Shown: positions 21,001 through 29,978 of the stretch, in pieces
Layout of the letters: each line of letters starts with the position of its first letter
Numbering within the stretch: the stretch's first letter is position 1
Assembly: GCF_018614195.1 (NCBI RefSeq)
Contig: NZ_JAGGOT010000028.1
Location: 1-64,000, forward strand
Reading direction: 5' to 3'
DNA: 64,000 nt
Source: Streptomyces sp. ISL-43
GTDB lineage: Bacteria; Actinomycetota; Actinomycetes; Streptomycetales; Streptomycetaceae
Position numbers and translations under genes: made by a program
The notes under the pieces: generated by a model
The model's input: only the letters and a program-made list of their open reading frames with translations
Told to the model about the DNA's origin: nothing
The model's database searches: none

Positions 21001-21164
21001 TCCCAAATTCCCTGGATCCGCAGGACTCCGGCGACGAGACACATCACGGAGCCGATGGCGAGAAGGACGATGACCGACTTGGGCATCTGCTGCTTTTGGA
21101 AGGAGTAGACGCCGCCGGCCAGGAAGAGGCCGAGGACGATCAGGATCGTGTTGAGCCCGTTCAC
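20997..21164 (-). CDS. 55-aa two-helix membrane protein of the his operon
   Basis: A small gene in the hisB-hisH gap, which it fills exactly. It starts with GTG one base after the hisB stop and ends in a TGA that overlaps the hisH ATG. The product begins [20 protein letters not shown], has a short basic loop (FQKQQMPKS), then a second hydrophobic helix ([18 protein letters not shown]) and ends IQGIWE. No known function and no domain that I recognise. The exact fit between two essential biosynthetic genes makes it a real translated frame rather than chance. Confidence 0.8.
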   Translation of the reverse strand: MNGLNTILIVLGLFLAGGVYSFQKQQMPKSVIVLLAIGSVMCLVAGVLRIQGIWE

Positions 21165-21165
21165 G

Positions 21166-21759
21166 CTAGAGGGCGCCCTTCGTGGAAGGCAGGATCCCTG
21201 CCGCGCGCGTGTCGAACTCGGCGGCGTAGCGCAGGGCCCGGGCCAGCGCCTTGAACTGGCACTCCACGATGTGGTGGGCGTTGCGCCCGTACGGGACGTG
21301 GACGTGCAGGGCGATCTGGGCCTGCGCGACGAAGGACTCGAAGATGTGCCGGGTCATCGTCGTGTCGTACGAGCCGATCATCGGCGCCATGTTCTCGGGC
21401 TCGGTGTGCACGAGGTAGGGGCGGCCGGACAGGTCGACGGTCACCTGGGCGAGGGACTCGTCGAGCGGCACGGTGCAGTTGCCGAAGCGGTAGATGCCCA
21501 CCTTGTCGCCGAGGGCCTGCTTGAAGGCGGCGCCGAGCGCGAGCGCGCTGTCCTCGATGGTGTGGTGGCTGTCGATGTGCAGGTCGCCCTCGGTCTTGAC
21601 CGTGAGGTCGAAGAGGCCGTGGCGGCCGAGCTGGTCGAGCATGTGGTCGTAGAAGCCCACGCCCGTCGAGACGTCGACCTTGCCGGTGCCGTCGAGGTTT
21701 ATCTCGACGAGGACCGAGGTCTCCTTCGTCGTCCGTTCGACCCGTCCGATGCGGCTCAT
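21166..21759 (-). CDS. hisB: Imidazoleglycerol-phosphate dehydratase
   Basis: A 197-aa monofunctional enzyme converting IGP to imidazole-acetol phosphate. Both manganese-binding halves are present: [18 protein letters not shown] with [19 protein letters not shown], and [14 protein letters not shown] with [18 protein letters not shown]. Its ATG overlaps the hisC stop. Confidence 0.97.
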   Translation of the reverse strand: MSRIGRVERTTKETSVLVEINLDGTGKVDVSTGVGFYDHMLDQLGRHGLFDLTVKTEGDLHIDSHHTIEDSALALGAAFKQALGDKVGIYRFGNCTVPLDESLAQVTVDLSGRPYLVHTEPENMAPMIGSYDTTMTRHIFESFVAQAQIALHVHVPYGRNAHHIVECQFKALARALRYAAEFDTRAAGILPSTKGAL

Positions 21760-22898
21760 GCGTGCTGCTCCTTCTTCAGTGCGCGAACCGCTTCCAGGAA
21801 CGCGTCGTTCTCGGCCGGGGTGCCGGCGGTGACCCGCAGCCAGCCCGGTACGCCGTTGTCCCGGACCAGGACGCCCTGGTCGAGGATCTTCTGCCAAGCG
21901 GTGTGGGAGTCCTCGAACCGGCCGAACTGCACGAAGTTCGAGTCGGACTCGGTGACCTCGAAGCCGATGCCCCGCAGCTCGGCGACCAGGCGGTCCCGCT
22001 CGGCCTTGAGCTGCTCGACGTAGCCGAGCAGGGTGTCGGTGTACTCCAGGGCGGCCAGCGCGGTCGCCTGGGTGACGGCCGACAGGTGGTACGGCAGGCG
22101 TACGAGCTGTACGGCGTCGACCACGGCCGGGTGCGCGGCCAGGTAGCCCAGGCGCAGGCCGGCCGCGCCGAAGGCCTTGGACATGGTCCGGGAGACCACC
22201 AGGTTCGGGCGGCCCTCGATCAGCGGGAGCAGCGAGTCCCGGTGGCTGAACTCCACGTAGGCCTCGTCGACGACGACCAGGGAGGGCCCGGCCGCCTGCG
22301 CGGCCTCGTAGAGGGCCAGGACCGTCTCCGCCCCGACCGCGGTACCCGTGGGGTTGTTGGGCGAGGTGATGAAGACGACGTTGGGCTTGTGGGCGGCGAT
22401 CGCCTGCTCGGCGGCCTCCACATCGATGGTGAAGTCCTCGCGGCGCGGACCGGAGATCCACTCCGTCCCGGTGCCGCGCGCGATCAGCGCGTGCATCGAG
22501 TACGAGGGCTCGAAGCCGATCGCGGTGCGCCCGGGCCCGCCGAAGGTCTGCAGCAGCTGCTGCAGGACCTCGTTGGAGCCGTTGGCGGCCCATACGTTCT
22601 CCCGCGCGACCGGGTGCTTGCCGGTACGGGTGAGGTAGGCGGCCAGCTCGGTGCGCAGCTCGACCGCGTCGCGGTCGGGGTAGCGGTTGAGGGTGCGGGC
22701 GGCCTCGGAGACGCGCTCGGCGATGCGCGCGACGAGCCCTTCGGGGAGCCCGTACGGGTTCTCGTTGGTGTTCAGCTGGACGGGCACCTCCAGCTGCGGG
22801 GCGCCGTACGGGGTCTTGCCGCGCAGCTCGTCCCGGATGGGGAGGTCGTCGATGCCGATGCCGTCGGCGGCGGCGGCGGAGCTCATGCTGCCGCTCAT
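21756..22898 (-). CDS. hisC: Histidinol-phosphate aminotransferase
   Basis: A 380-aa fold-type I PLP transaminase. [20 protein letters not shown] is the family N-terminal motif. The PLP lysine lies in [17 protein letters not shown], and SPNNPTGT and [11 protein letters not shown] are the cofactor contacts. The ATG overlapping the hisD stop is taken as the start; another ATG four codons in would also work. Confidence 0.96.
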   Translation of the reverse strand: MSGSMSSAAAADGIGIDDLPIRDELRGKTPYGAPQLEVPVQLNTNENPYGLPEGLVARIAERVSEAARTLNRYPDRDAVELRTELAAYLTRTGKHPVARENVWAANGSNEVLQQLLQTFGGPGRTAIGFEPSYSMHALIARGTGTEWISGPRREDFTIDVEAAEQAIAAHKPNVVFITSPNNPTGTAVGAETVLALYEAAQAAGPSLVVVDEAYVEFSHRDSLLPLIEGRPNLVVSRTMSKAFGAAGLRLGYLAAHPAVVDAVQLVRLPYHLSAVTQATALAALEYTDTLLGYVEQLKAERDRLVAELRGIGFEVTESDSNFVQFGRFEDSHTAWQKILDQGVLVRDNGVPGWLRVTAGTPAENDAFLEAVRALKKEQHA

Positions 22899-24217
22899 GA
22901 CTGAGGGACCTTCCATCCGAAGCGCGCCTTGAGGGCGGCGCCGTGCGCGGGCAGGTCCTCGGCTTCGGCCAGCGTCACCACGTGGTGGGTGACCTCGGCG
23001 AGGGCGTCGCGCGTGTAGTCGACGATGTGGATGCCGCGCAGGAAGGACTGCACGGACAGGCCGGAGGAGTGGCAGGCGCAGCCGCCGGTGGGCAGCACGT
23101 GGTTGGAGCCGGCGCAGTAGTCGCCGAGCGAGACCGGGGACCACGGCCCGACGAAGATCGCGCCGGCGTTGCGGACGCGGGCGGCCCAGGCGGCAGCGTC
23201 GGCCGTCTGGATCTCCAGGTGCTCGGCGCCGTACGCGTCGACGACCTTGAGGCCGTCCTCCAGGGAATCGACCAGCACGATCGCGGACTGGCGGCCGGCC
23301 AGCGCGGGCTTGATCCGGTCGTCGACGTGCTTGGAGGCCGCGACCTGCGGCTCCAGCTCCCTCTCGACGGCCGCCGCGAGCTCCTCGGAGTCCGTCACCA
23401 GTACGGCGGCGGCCAGCGGGTCGTGCTCGGCCTGGCTGATCAGGTCGGCGGCGACGTGGACCGGGTCGGCCGTGGAGTCCGCGAGGACCGCGATCTCCGT
23501 CGGGCCGGCCTCGGTGTCGATGCCGATCTTGCCGGTGAAGTAGCGCTTGGCCGCGGCGACCCAGATGTTGCCGGGGCCGGTCACCATGTTGGAGGGCAGG
23601 CACTCCTCGGTCCCGTACGCGAACATCGCGACGGCCTGGGCCCCGCCGGCCGCGTACACCTCGTCGACGCCGAGCAGCGCGCACGCGGCGAGGATCGTCG
23701 GGTGCGGCAGGCCGTCGAATTCCTTCTGCGGCGGGGACGCCAGCGCGATGGATCCGACGCCCGCCTCCTGGGCCGGTACGACGTTCATGACGACGGAGGA
23801 CGGGTACACCGAGCGGCCGCCCGGGGCGTACAGCCCCACGCGCTCCACCGGAACCCACTTCTCGGTCACCGTGCCGCCGGGGACCACCTGGGTGGTGTGC
23901 TCGGTGCGGCGCTGGTTGCGGTGCACGATCCGGGCGCGCCGGATCGACTCCTCGAGGGCGGCGCGGACAGCCGGGTCGAGCTCGTCGAGGGCGGTCTTGA
24001 GGGCCTCCGCGGGCACCCTGACCTGCTCGAGCTTCACCCCGTCGAACTTCTGCGCGTACTCGATCAGCGCCGCCGTCCCACGATGATGGACGTCCTCGCA
24101 GATGGGCCGCACCTTCTCCAGGGCGGCTTCCACGTCGAACTCGGCACGGGGCAGCAGATCGCGCAGGGCGCCACCCTCGGGGAGGGCGTCACCGCGCAGG
24201 TCGATACGAGAGATCAC
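22895..24217 (-). CDS. hisD: Histidinol dehydrogenase
   Basis: A 440-aa NAD- and zinc-dependent enzyme of the last two oxidation steps. [50 protein letters not shown] and [16 protein letters not shown] are all diagnostic. It is the first gene of the his operon. The start is GTG with no clear Shine-Dalgarno; GAGAAT lies 6 nt upstream and may be the -10 of a leaderless transcript. Confidence 0.97.
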   Translation of the reverse strand: MISRIDLRGDALPEGGALRDLLPRAEFDVEAALEKVRPICEDVHHRGTAALIEYAQKFDGVKLEQVRVPAEALKTALDELDPAVRAALEESIRRARIVHRNQRRTEHTTQVVPGGTVTEKWVPVERVGLYAPGGRSVYPSSVVMNVVPAQEAGVGSIALASPPQKEFDGLPHPTILAACALLGVDEVYAAGGAQAVAMFAYGTEECLPSNMVTGPGNIWVAAAKRYFTGKIGIDTEAGPTEIAVLADSTADPVHVAADLISQAEHDPLAAAVLVTDSEELAAAVERELEPQVAASKHVDDRIKPALAGRQSAIVLVDSLEDGLKVVDAYGAEHLEIQTADAAAWAARVRNAGAIFVGPWSPVSLGDYCAGSNHVLPTGGCACHSSGLSVQSFLRGIHIVDYTRDALAEVTHHVVTLAEAEDLPAHGAALKARFGWKVPQS

Positions 24218-24256
24218 CTGCCAATTCTCTCAGACCGCCTCGCGCGACCGTTCGCC

Positions 24257-24275
24257 TGTATCACTGGCTGATACA
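24257..24275. promoter_or_regulatory. Perfect 7-bp inverted repeat, candidate operator
   Basis: TGTATCA (24257-24263) and TGATACA (24269-24275) with a 5-bp spacer, in the 147-bp gap between hisD and the divergent plus-strand gene. The 12-bp centre-to-centre geometry suits a dimeric helix-turn-helix repressor. It lies just upstream of the predicted hisD promoter. Confidence 0.55.
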
Positions 24276-24364
24276 CGCCCCGGACGTTCCCGGATGCCAC
24301 AGAGGCCGTTTAGCGTTCGTACTACACGCGGTGGCATCCGCCGTGACAGCGGAGGGGGACCGCC

Positions 24365-25966
24365 ATGGCCGAAGCACGCGCGGGCGAGGAACCGGCCGAT
24401 CTCACCGATCCCGAACGGCGCATGTGGAGCGCCTACCGCACGGGCAGCGTCTGCGACCTCAGCGCCCGCGCCGCGAACCGCGACGATCCGCACGGCGACA
24501 CGGTCTGGGGGCCCGAGCGCAGCGTCCGCGCGCAGGTCGTGGCGCTGCTGCTGCTCCACGGGCCGGCCCCGGTGCCGGGCCGGGTGGCCTCGCTGAAACT
24601 GCGCGGCGTGCGGATCACCGGCCGCCTCGACCTCTCCGGGGGCACGGTCTCCCCGTACATGGAGCTCCAGTCCTGCCGCTTCGACGGCGAGATCCAGCTC
24701 TCCGAGACCCGCTTCGGAACCCTGCGCCTGGTGAACTGCGCGATACCCCGGCTCGACGCGGCCCGCCTGCACACCGAGGGTGACCTGCACCTGCCGCGCT
24801 GCCGGGTGGCGCGGGGCATCCGGCTGACCGACGCGCAGATCGGCACGGACCTGCTGATCAGCGAGGCGGTGGTGCAGCGCGACAGCAAGGGGCGGGCCGT
24901 GGCCGCCGACGGGCTGTCGGTCGCGCAGGACTTCCAGGGGGAGCTGCTGCAGACGTACGGGGAGGTGAGCCTGCGCGGCGCCAAGGTCGGCGTGTCGATG
25001 AACCTGCGCGGGGCCCGCCTGCGCAACCCGTACGGGCGGCGCGCGCTCAACGCCCCGCAGCTGACCGTCGAGCGCACGCTGTACCTGACCTCGATCGCGC
25101 TGGACTACGCGCAGGGCGACTCCGACTCCTCCACTCCCCCGTACGGCTTCGGCCGGACCCCCGCCCGGGGCCAGCGGGCGCAGCGCTTCGAGTGCCGGGG
25201 CGGCCTGCGCCTGGACGACGGCCGCTTCGGCGACGCCGTCGACTTCTACGGGGCGAGGTTCACCCTCACGGACGACCAGGAGGTCTCGCTGCGCCGGATC
25301 CACACCCCGGAGCTGCGGTTCGTGGGCGAGCGGCCGGAGCTGGGGCGGGTGGTGCTGTCGGGGGCCCGGGTGGTCAAACTCGTCGACACCTCCGCGAGCT
25401 GGCCCGGCCCGGGCCGGGTCTCGATGGAGGGTTTCGGCTACGAGAGCCTCGCGCCCCGGGGTCATTTCCCACTGGCACGCCGACTGGAGTGGGTCGAGGC
25501 GGCCACCCCGGAGTACTCCCCCGAACCGTACGAGCGCCTCGCCGCCGTGCTGCGCGCCTCGGGGGAGGACGCGGACGCCCGGGAGGTGCTGCTGGCCAAG
25601 CAGCGCCGGCGGCGCACGACGCTGCCCCCGGCGCTGCGCGCCTGGGGCTACCTCCAGGACTGGACGGTGGTCTACGGCTACCGGCCGGGGCGGGCGGCGC
25701 TGTGGATGGCCGTCCTGTGGGCGGCGGGGGCCGTGCTCTTCCACCTGCACGGCGAGCCCGACCCGATCAAGGCGGAGGAGCATCCGGTCTGGAACCCCTC
25801 GCTGTACGCCCTGGACCTGCTGCTTCCGGTGATCGACCTCGGCCAGCAGGACCAGTGGAAGCTGACGGGCGGCTGGCAGTGGGGCGTGGCGGGGCTGGTC
25901 GTCGTGGGCTGGATCCTGGCCACGACGGTGGCGGCGGGCGCGTCCCGGCTGCTGAGGCGGGGGTGA
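24365..25966 (+). CDS. Membrane-anchored beta-solenoid-like (degenerate pentapeptide) protein
   Basis: A 533-aa protein; homologues are often labelled oxidoreductase, but no NAD, flavin or metal motif is visible. From residue ~80 to ~240 there is a ~20-residue periodicity of alternating hydrophobics and Gly/Asp (VRITGRLDLSGG, FDGEIQLSETRFGTLRLVNC, LHTEGDLHLPRC, LRGAKVGVSMNLRGARLRN), resembling a degenerate pentapeptide or right-handed beta-helix. A helical linker (YERLAAVLRASGEDADAREV) leads to two C-terminal membrane helices bracketing YALDLLLPVIDLGQQDQW. Start ATG has GGAGGGGG upstream. Its function is unknown. Confidence 0.78.
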   Translation: MAEARAGEEPADLTDPERRMWSAYRTGSVCDLSARAANRDDPHGDTVWGPERSVRAQVVALLLLHGPAPVPGRVASLKLRGVRITGRLDLSGGTVSPYMELQSCRFDGEIQLSETRFGTLRLVNCAIPRLDAARLHTEGDLHLPRCRVARGIRLTDAQIGTDLLISEAVVQRDSKGRAVAADGLSVAQDFQGELLQTYGEVSLRGAKVGVSMNLRGARLRNPYGRRALNAPQLTVERTLYLTSIALDYAQGDSDSSTPPYGFGRTPARGQRAQRFECRGGLRLDDGRFGDAVDFYGARFTLTDDQEVSLRRIHTPELRFVGERPELGRVVLSGARVVKLVDTSASWPGPGRVSMEGFGYESLAPRGHFPLARRLEWVEAATPEYSPEPYERLAAVLRASGEDADAREVLLAKQRRRRTTLPPALRAWGYLQDWTVVYGYRPGRAALWMAVLWAAGAVLFHLHGEPDPIKAEEHPVWNPSLYALDLLLPVIDLGQQDQWKLTGGWQWGVAGLVVVGWILATTVAAGASRLLRRG

Positions 25967-25982
25967 CGGTCGGGGGTGACGT

Positions 25983-26036
25983 CGGGGGTGTCCCAGGGAT
26001 CAGGCCGGGCCCGCTCTGATCCCTGGGACACCCCCG
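25983..26036 (+). terminator. Perfect 21-bp-stem terminator
   Basis: Left arm 25983-26003, 12-nt loop, right arm 26016-26036, with no mismatch. It ends the upstream gene 17 bp after its stop and sits just before the promoter of the next gene. Confidence 0.88.
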
Positions 26037-26050
26037 AGCGCCGCGGCCAC

Positions 26051-26063
26051 TACCCTGTGCCAC
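26051..26063 (+). promoter_or_regulatory. Putative -10 of a leaderless promoter (Lon N-domain gene)
   Basis: TACCCT (26051-26056), a TANNNT match, lies 7 nt before the GTG start at 26064. There is no Shine-Dalgarno sequence. Confidence 0.55.
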
Positions 26064-26801
26064 GTGACCACCGTTCGCCTGCCACTCTTCCCGCTGAACT
26101 CGGTGCTGTTCCCGGGACTCGTCCTCCCGCTGAACATCTTCGAGGAGCGTTATCGCGCCATGATGCGCGAGCTGCTGACAGCGGGCGAGGACGAGCCGCG
26201 CCGTTTCGCGGTCGTCGCGATCCGCGACGGCCGGGAGGTCGCCCCGACCGCGCCCGGTCTGCCGGACCAGACGTCCCTGCCCGAGCGCGGCCCGGCCGCG
26301 GGCTTCGGCGCGGACCCGGTCCAGGCCTTCCACCGGGTGGGCTGCATCGCGGACGCGGCCTCGATCCGGGAACGCGAGGACGGCAGCTTCGAGGTGATGG
26401 CGACCGGCACGGTCCGGGTCCGCCTGCTGTCGGTCGACGCCTCCGGTCCGTTCCTGGTGGCGGAGCTGGAGGAGCTCCCGGAGGACGCGGGCGACGGCGC
26501 GGGCGCACTGGCCGAGGGCGTGCTGCGGGCGTTCCGGAACTATCAAAAGCGCCTGGCGGGGGCCCGCGAGCGGTCCCTGACCAGCATGGACCTGCCCGAC
26601 GAGCCGTCCGTGGTCTCGTACCTGGTCGCGGCGGCGGCGGTGCTGGACATCCCGGCGAAGCAGCGCCTGCTCCAGGCCCCGGACACGGCGACCCGCCTCG
26701 CGGAGGAGCTGAAGCTGCTGCGCGCGGAGACGGCGGTGATCCGCCATCTCCCGTCGCTCCCGGCCGTGGACCTGACCCGCGCCCCGACGAGCCCGAACTG
26801 A
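26064..26801 (+). CDS. Lon substrate-binding (LON_N) domain protein
   Basis: A 245-aa protein consisting of a Lon N-terminal domain without ATPase or protease domains. VRLPLFPLNSVLFPGLVLPL and LNIFEERYRAMMRELL are the domain signature, and GCIADAASIREREDGSFEVM follows. The C-terminal helical part contains SYLVAAAAVLDIPAKQRLL. Stand-alone LON_N proteins are widespread and may bind unfolded protein or peptides; the role is unproven. The start is GTG, probably on a leaderless message. It is cotranscribed with ybaK 10 bp downstream. Confidence 0.88.
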   Translation: MTTVRLPLFPLNSVLFPGLVLPLNIFEERYRAMMRELLTAGEDEPRRFAVVAIRDGREVAPTAPGLPDQTSLPERGPAAGFGADPVQAFHRVGCIADAASIREREDGSFEVMATGTVRVRLLSVDASGPFLVAELEELPEDAGDGAGALAEGVLRAFRNYQKRLAGARERSLTSMDLPDEPSVVSYLVAAAAVLDIPAKQRLLQAPDTATRLAEELKLLRAETAVIRHLPSLPAVDLTRAPTSPN

Positions 26802-26811
26802 CGGAGTACCG

Positions 26812-27300
26812 ATGGCGAGGAAGAAGCCGGCGGGCACCCCGGCGATCGTGGCCCTGACGGCGGCCGGCGCCGATTTCACCGTCCACGCCTACGACCACGA
26901 CCCGGCGCACCCGTCCTACGGCGAGGAGGCCGCGCAGGCCCTCGGGGTCTCGGCCTCGCGGGTCTTCAAGACGCTGCTGGCCGATGTGGACGGCTCGCTC
27001 GTGGTGGCGGTGGTGCCGGTCTCGGGCAGCCTCGACCTGAAGGCCCTGGCCTCCGCCGTCGGCGGCAAGCGGGCGGCGATGGCCGACCCGGCCCTGGCGG
27101 AGCGCACCACGGGCTACGTGCTGGGCGGGATCTCCCCGCTGGGCCAGCGCAAGCGGCTGCGCACGGTCCTGGACGCCTCGGCCGCGGAGTTCCCGACGAT
27201 CTGTGTGTCGGCGGGCCGGCGCGGCCTGGAGGTCGAACTCGCGCCCTCGGACCTCACCGGCCTGACGGCGGCCTCGCTGGCCCCGATCGCCCGCGTGTAG
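26812..27300 (+). CDS. ybaK: YbaK/EbsC-type aminoacyl-tRNA deacylase
   Basis: A 162-aa protein of the YbaK family, which hydrolyses mischarged Cys-tRNAPro in trans. HAYDHDPAHPSYGEEAAQAL, FKTLLADVDGSLVVAVVPVS, KRAAMADPALAERTTGYVLG and GISPLGQRKRLRTVLD match the family, including the catalytic-region Lys and the GGISPxG motif. It follows the Lon N-domain gene in the same operon. Confidence 0.93.
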   Translation: MARKKPAGTPAIVALTAAGADFTVHAYDHDPAHPSYGEEAAQALGVSASRVFKTLLADVDGSLVVAVVPVSGSLDLKALASAVGGKRAAMADPALAERTTGYVLGGISPLGQRKRLRTVLDASAAEFPTICVSAGRRGLEVELAPSDLTGLTAASLAPIARV

Positions 27301-27318
27301 GAACCCGGGTCCATCGGG

Positions 27319-28038
27319 TCAGGGGCGCGGGGGCTCCTCGGCGGACGGGTCCGCCGCCGGGGCCGGGAAGCCGGGTCCGGAGCTCGTGGCGGAGCCCGTG
27401 GCGTCGGGCGCGGTCCCGGGCGCGGCGTAGTACCCCGCGGCGGGCCAGGCCGGCGCCGGCGCCGGGTCGCGCGGGCCCCACAGGGCCGTCAGCGCCAGGT
27501 GGACGATCACCGCGGCCATCGGCCAGACGAGCAGCGTCCCGTGCGCCATCAGTTCCAGCGGGGCGTCGAAGGGGACTCCCTTGCCCGCCCGCCGGGCGAC
27601 CGCCGCCAGGTCCGAGGAGGGGCCCAGCCACAAGCCGACCCGCCAGCCCACCAGCGCGGCGAAGGCGGACCCGACCACGAGCCCGACCACCTGCGGGACT
27701 CCCCCCGCCCTGCGCCACAGGAAGACCGCCACGGCGCTCAGTACGCCGAGACCGGCCGACAGCAGGAAGAACGTTCCGTCCGCCCCTATGCGGGCCTCGC
27801 TCTCGGTGTTCCGCAGGAACACCGCCTCGCCGTTCGAGACGTACTGCACGCGCGGCGCCAGCCACGCCCACAGCACCCCGAGCAGCACACCGGCCACGCC
27901 CACGACGAGGGTGATGGCGGCGCCGTCACGGACGTCGGCCGGGGAGACGACGGGCTCGGGCGAAGGCTCGGGGAAAGGCGAGGGCGACGGCAGCGGCGGC
28001 TGGTCGGCCTTGTCATAAGGGGTCACGGCTTCGGTCAC
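27319..28038 (-). CDS. DUF2567 membrane protein
   Basis: About 239 aa. A short Pro/Ser-rich N terminus is followed by four membrane segments (VVGVAGVLLGVLWAWLAP, LLSAGLGVLSAVAVFLW, VVGLVVGSAFAALVGWRVG and LLVWPMAAVIVHLALTAL). GEAVFLRNTESEARIGADGT lies between the first two, as in DUF2567. The C terminus is disordered. No function is known. Start is uncertain between GTG 28038 and GTG 28044. It converges on ybaK with an 18-bp gap and no terminator that I can see. Confidence 0.75.
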   Translation of the reverse strand: MTEAVTPYDKADQPPLPSPSPFPEPSPEPVVSPADVRDGAAITLVVGVAGVLLGVLWAWLAPRVQYVSNGEAVFLRNTESEARIGADGTFFLLSAGLGVLSAVAVFLWRRAGGVPQVVGLVVGSAFAALVGWRVGLWLGPSSDLAAVARRAGKGVPFDAPLELMAHGTLLVWPMAAVIVHLALTALWGPRDPAPAPAWPAAGYYAAPGTAPDATGSATSSGPGFPAPAADPSAEEPPRP

Positions 28039-28088
28039 CCCCACATCGTGCCAGTTCTCGAACGCGTGGGGGCCGGGCGCCCCCGGCG

Positions 28089-28913
28089 TCAGCGGACCGC
28101 CGCCCGCCGGTACGCCCAGGTTGCCACGGCCAGGGACAGTACGCCGACCGCCGCGCACACGCCGAGGTCGAGGAGGACCGCCGCCCAGTCCGGGTGCGGT
28201 TCGAAGGTGCGGGCGAAGGCCTCCACGCCGTATGTGGACGGCAGCAGGTCCCGCGCCCACACGATGACGTCCGGCATCCGCTCGGGCGGCAGTACGCCCA
28301 GCAGCAGCGCGGCGGACATGCCGAGCTGTCCGGCGAGCGTGGCCAGCTCCTGCCTCGGCGCGAGCAGTCCCAGCGCCGCGCCGAGACCGGCGAGCGCGGC
28401 CCCGGCCAGCGGCACGACGGCCGCCAGGATCCACAGTCCGCTCATGGGCAGCCCGAACAGCACGCACCCGAAGGCGGCCGTGACCAGCGTGCCGGGCAGC
28501 GTGAAGGAGGCGTACGCGGCCGCCGCGCCCAGCACGACCGACGCGGGCGGCACCGGCAGGGTGGCGTAGTGGTCGAGCCCGCCGCTCGCCCTGAGCTGTC
28601 CGAAGTACTGCGCGAGCAGGTTCAGCGCGACGAAGGCGACGACCAGCACGGAGGAGCCGGCGACGACGGCCCGCGCCTCGGAGCCCCCGTCGACCACTCC
28701 CCGCATCAGGATCATGATCCCGACGGACTGGAAGGTGGCCACGAAGAGAAGCGGGATCCGCGAGACCCGGGCCCGGGACAGCTGCGCCCGGTAGACGGCG
28801 GCGAGGGCCGGGAAGAACCGGGCGCGCGGAGCCAGTACGCCCACGGCGGCGGCCGCGCCGGCGGCCGTGGCCGTGGCCGTGGCCGGGGCAGCGCCCGTGG
28901 CAGTGGAGCTCAC
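28089..28913 (-). CDS. ABC-2 type transporter permease
   Basis: A 274-aa protein with six hydrophobic segments and the ABC-2 layout: an N-terminal cytoplasmic stretch (YRAQLSRARVSRIPLLFVAT), then helices, with LNLLAQYFGQLRASGGLDHY in a loop and LPSTYGVEAFARTFEPHPDW before the last helix. The GTG start overlaps the ATPase stop by 4 nt, so the two form one exporter. Substrate unknown; such two-gene systems often export drugs or lipids. Confidence 0.88.
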   Translation of the reverse strand: MSSTATGAAPATATATAAGAAAAVGVLAPRARFFPALAAVYRAQLSRARVSRIPLLFVATFQSVGIMILMRGVVDGGSEARAVVAGSSVLVVAFVALNLLAQYFGQLRASGGLDHYATLPVPPASVVLGAAAAYASFTLPGTLVTAAFGCVLFGLPMSGLWILAAVVPLAGAALAGLGAALGLLAPRQELATLAGQLGMSAALLLGVLPPERMPDVIVWARDLLPSTYGVEAFARTFEPHPDWAAVLLDLGVCAAVGVLSLAVATWAYRRAAVR

Positions 28914-29950
28914 GCCTTCACCAGTCCCTTCGACGTACGCCCGCCCAGTGCGAGGTACACGTCCTCCAGGCTCGGCGTCGCCAGCGTGAAGTCGTCGAGG
29001 GCGGCGAAGGCCGGGCCGCCGGTCACGGCGGCCACCGCCGTCCGCGCCTCGTCCGGTCCGAGCCGCAGCACCCAGCGCCGCCCCGATCCGGTGGCCGACG
29101 CGGCCAGCGCGGCGACCTCGGGGATCTCCAGCGGCGGCGCGGTGCGCCAGACGAGTTCCAGGCGGACCTCGCCGGAGACCTCGGCCTTGAGCCCGGCCGG
29201 GGTGTCGCAGGCGATGACCCGGCCCTGGTCGATGACGGCGACCCGGTCGAGGACGGTCTCGGCCTCGATGACGTTGTGGGTGACCAGCAGCACGGTGGCC
29301 CCGGTCTCGGCGCGGCGGCGGTCGACGGCGGTCCAGACGGCCCGCCGGGCCACCGGGTCCATGCCGGTCGTGGGCTCGTCGAGGACGAGCACGGGCCGCT
29401 CCCCCACCAGCGCGGCGGCGAAGCACGCGAGGCGCCGCTGTCCGCCGGAGAGCTTCTTCAGGGGCCGCCCGGCGATCTCGGTCAGTCCGAGCTCCTCCAG
29501 TACGCAGTCCCGTGCGGCCCGCGCGGCCCGCAGGCCCAGTCCGCGCAGCCGGCCCGTGGTCTCGGCGGCCAGCGACACCGTGAGCTCGTCGAGTGCGGTG
29601 GACTCCTGTCCGAGGTAGGACAGCAGCCGGGCCGCCCGCTCGGGGTGGCGTACGAGGTCGTGGCCGAGCAGGGTCACCGAGCCCGAGTCCGGCCGCATCA
29701 GCCCGGTGAGCTGGCGGACCAGGGTGGACTTGCCGGCGCCGTTGGGGCCGAGCAGGCCGAAAATCTCGCCGCGCCGCACGTCCAGGGAGATCCCGTCGGT
29801 CGCGCGGGTCTCGGGCAGAGAGGGGGCCCCGCGCCGTCCCCGGACCGCGGGGTACGTCTTGACCAGGTCACGCACCGCGCAGACCACGTCGGGGGCCGCT
29901 CCCGCGGCCGCTGCCGTGCCCGTATCAGCTTGTGCTGTGCCCGTACTCAC
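28910..29950 (-). CDS. ABC transporter ATP-binding protein
   Basis: A 346-aa ATPase of the daunorubicin-resistance/ABC-2 family. Walker A is GPNGAGKST, the signature motif LSGGQRR, Walker B LVLDEPTTGMDP and the H-loop VTHNVIEAE. A ~50-residue extension and a C-terminal regulatory domain follow the ATPase core. The GTG start has no obvious Shine-Dalgarno. It lies 28 bp after the NYN-domain gene, so a three-gene transcript is likely. Confidence 0.92.
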   Translation of the reverse strand: MSTGTAQADTGTAAAAGAAPDVVCAVRDLVKTYPAVRGRRGAPSLPETRATDGISLDVRRGEIFGLLGPNGAGKSTLVRQLTGLMRPDSGSVTLLGHDLVRHPERAARLLSYLGQESTALDELTVSLAAETTGRLRGLGLRAARAARDCVLEELGLTEIAGRPLKKLSGGQRRLACFAAALVGERPVLVLDEPTTGMDPVARRAVWTAVDRRRAETGATVLLVTHNVIEAETVLDRVAVIDQGRVIACDTPAGLKAEVSGEVRLELVWRTAPPLEIPEVAALAASATGSGRRWVLRLGPDEARTAVAAVTGGPAFAALDDFTLATPSLEDVYLALGGRTSKGLVKA

Positions 29951-29978
29951 GAGGGAGCAGCCTACGGGGTTCCGGCTC

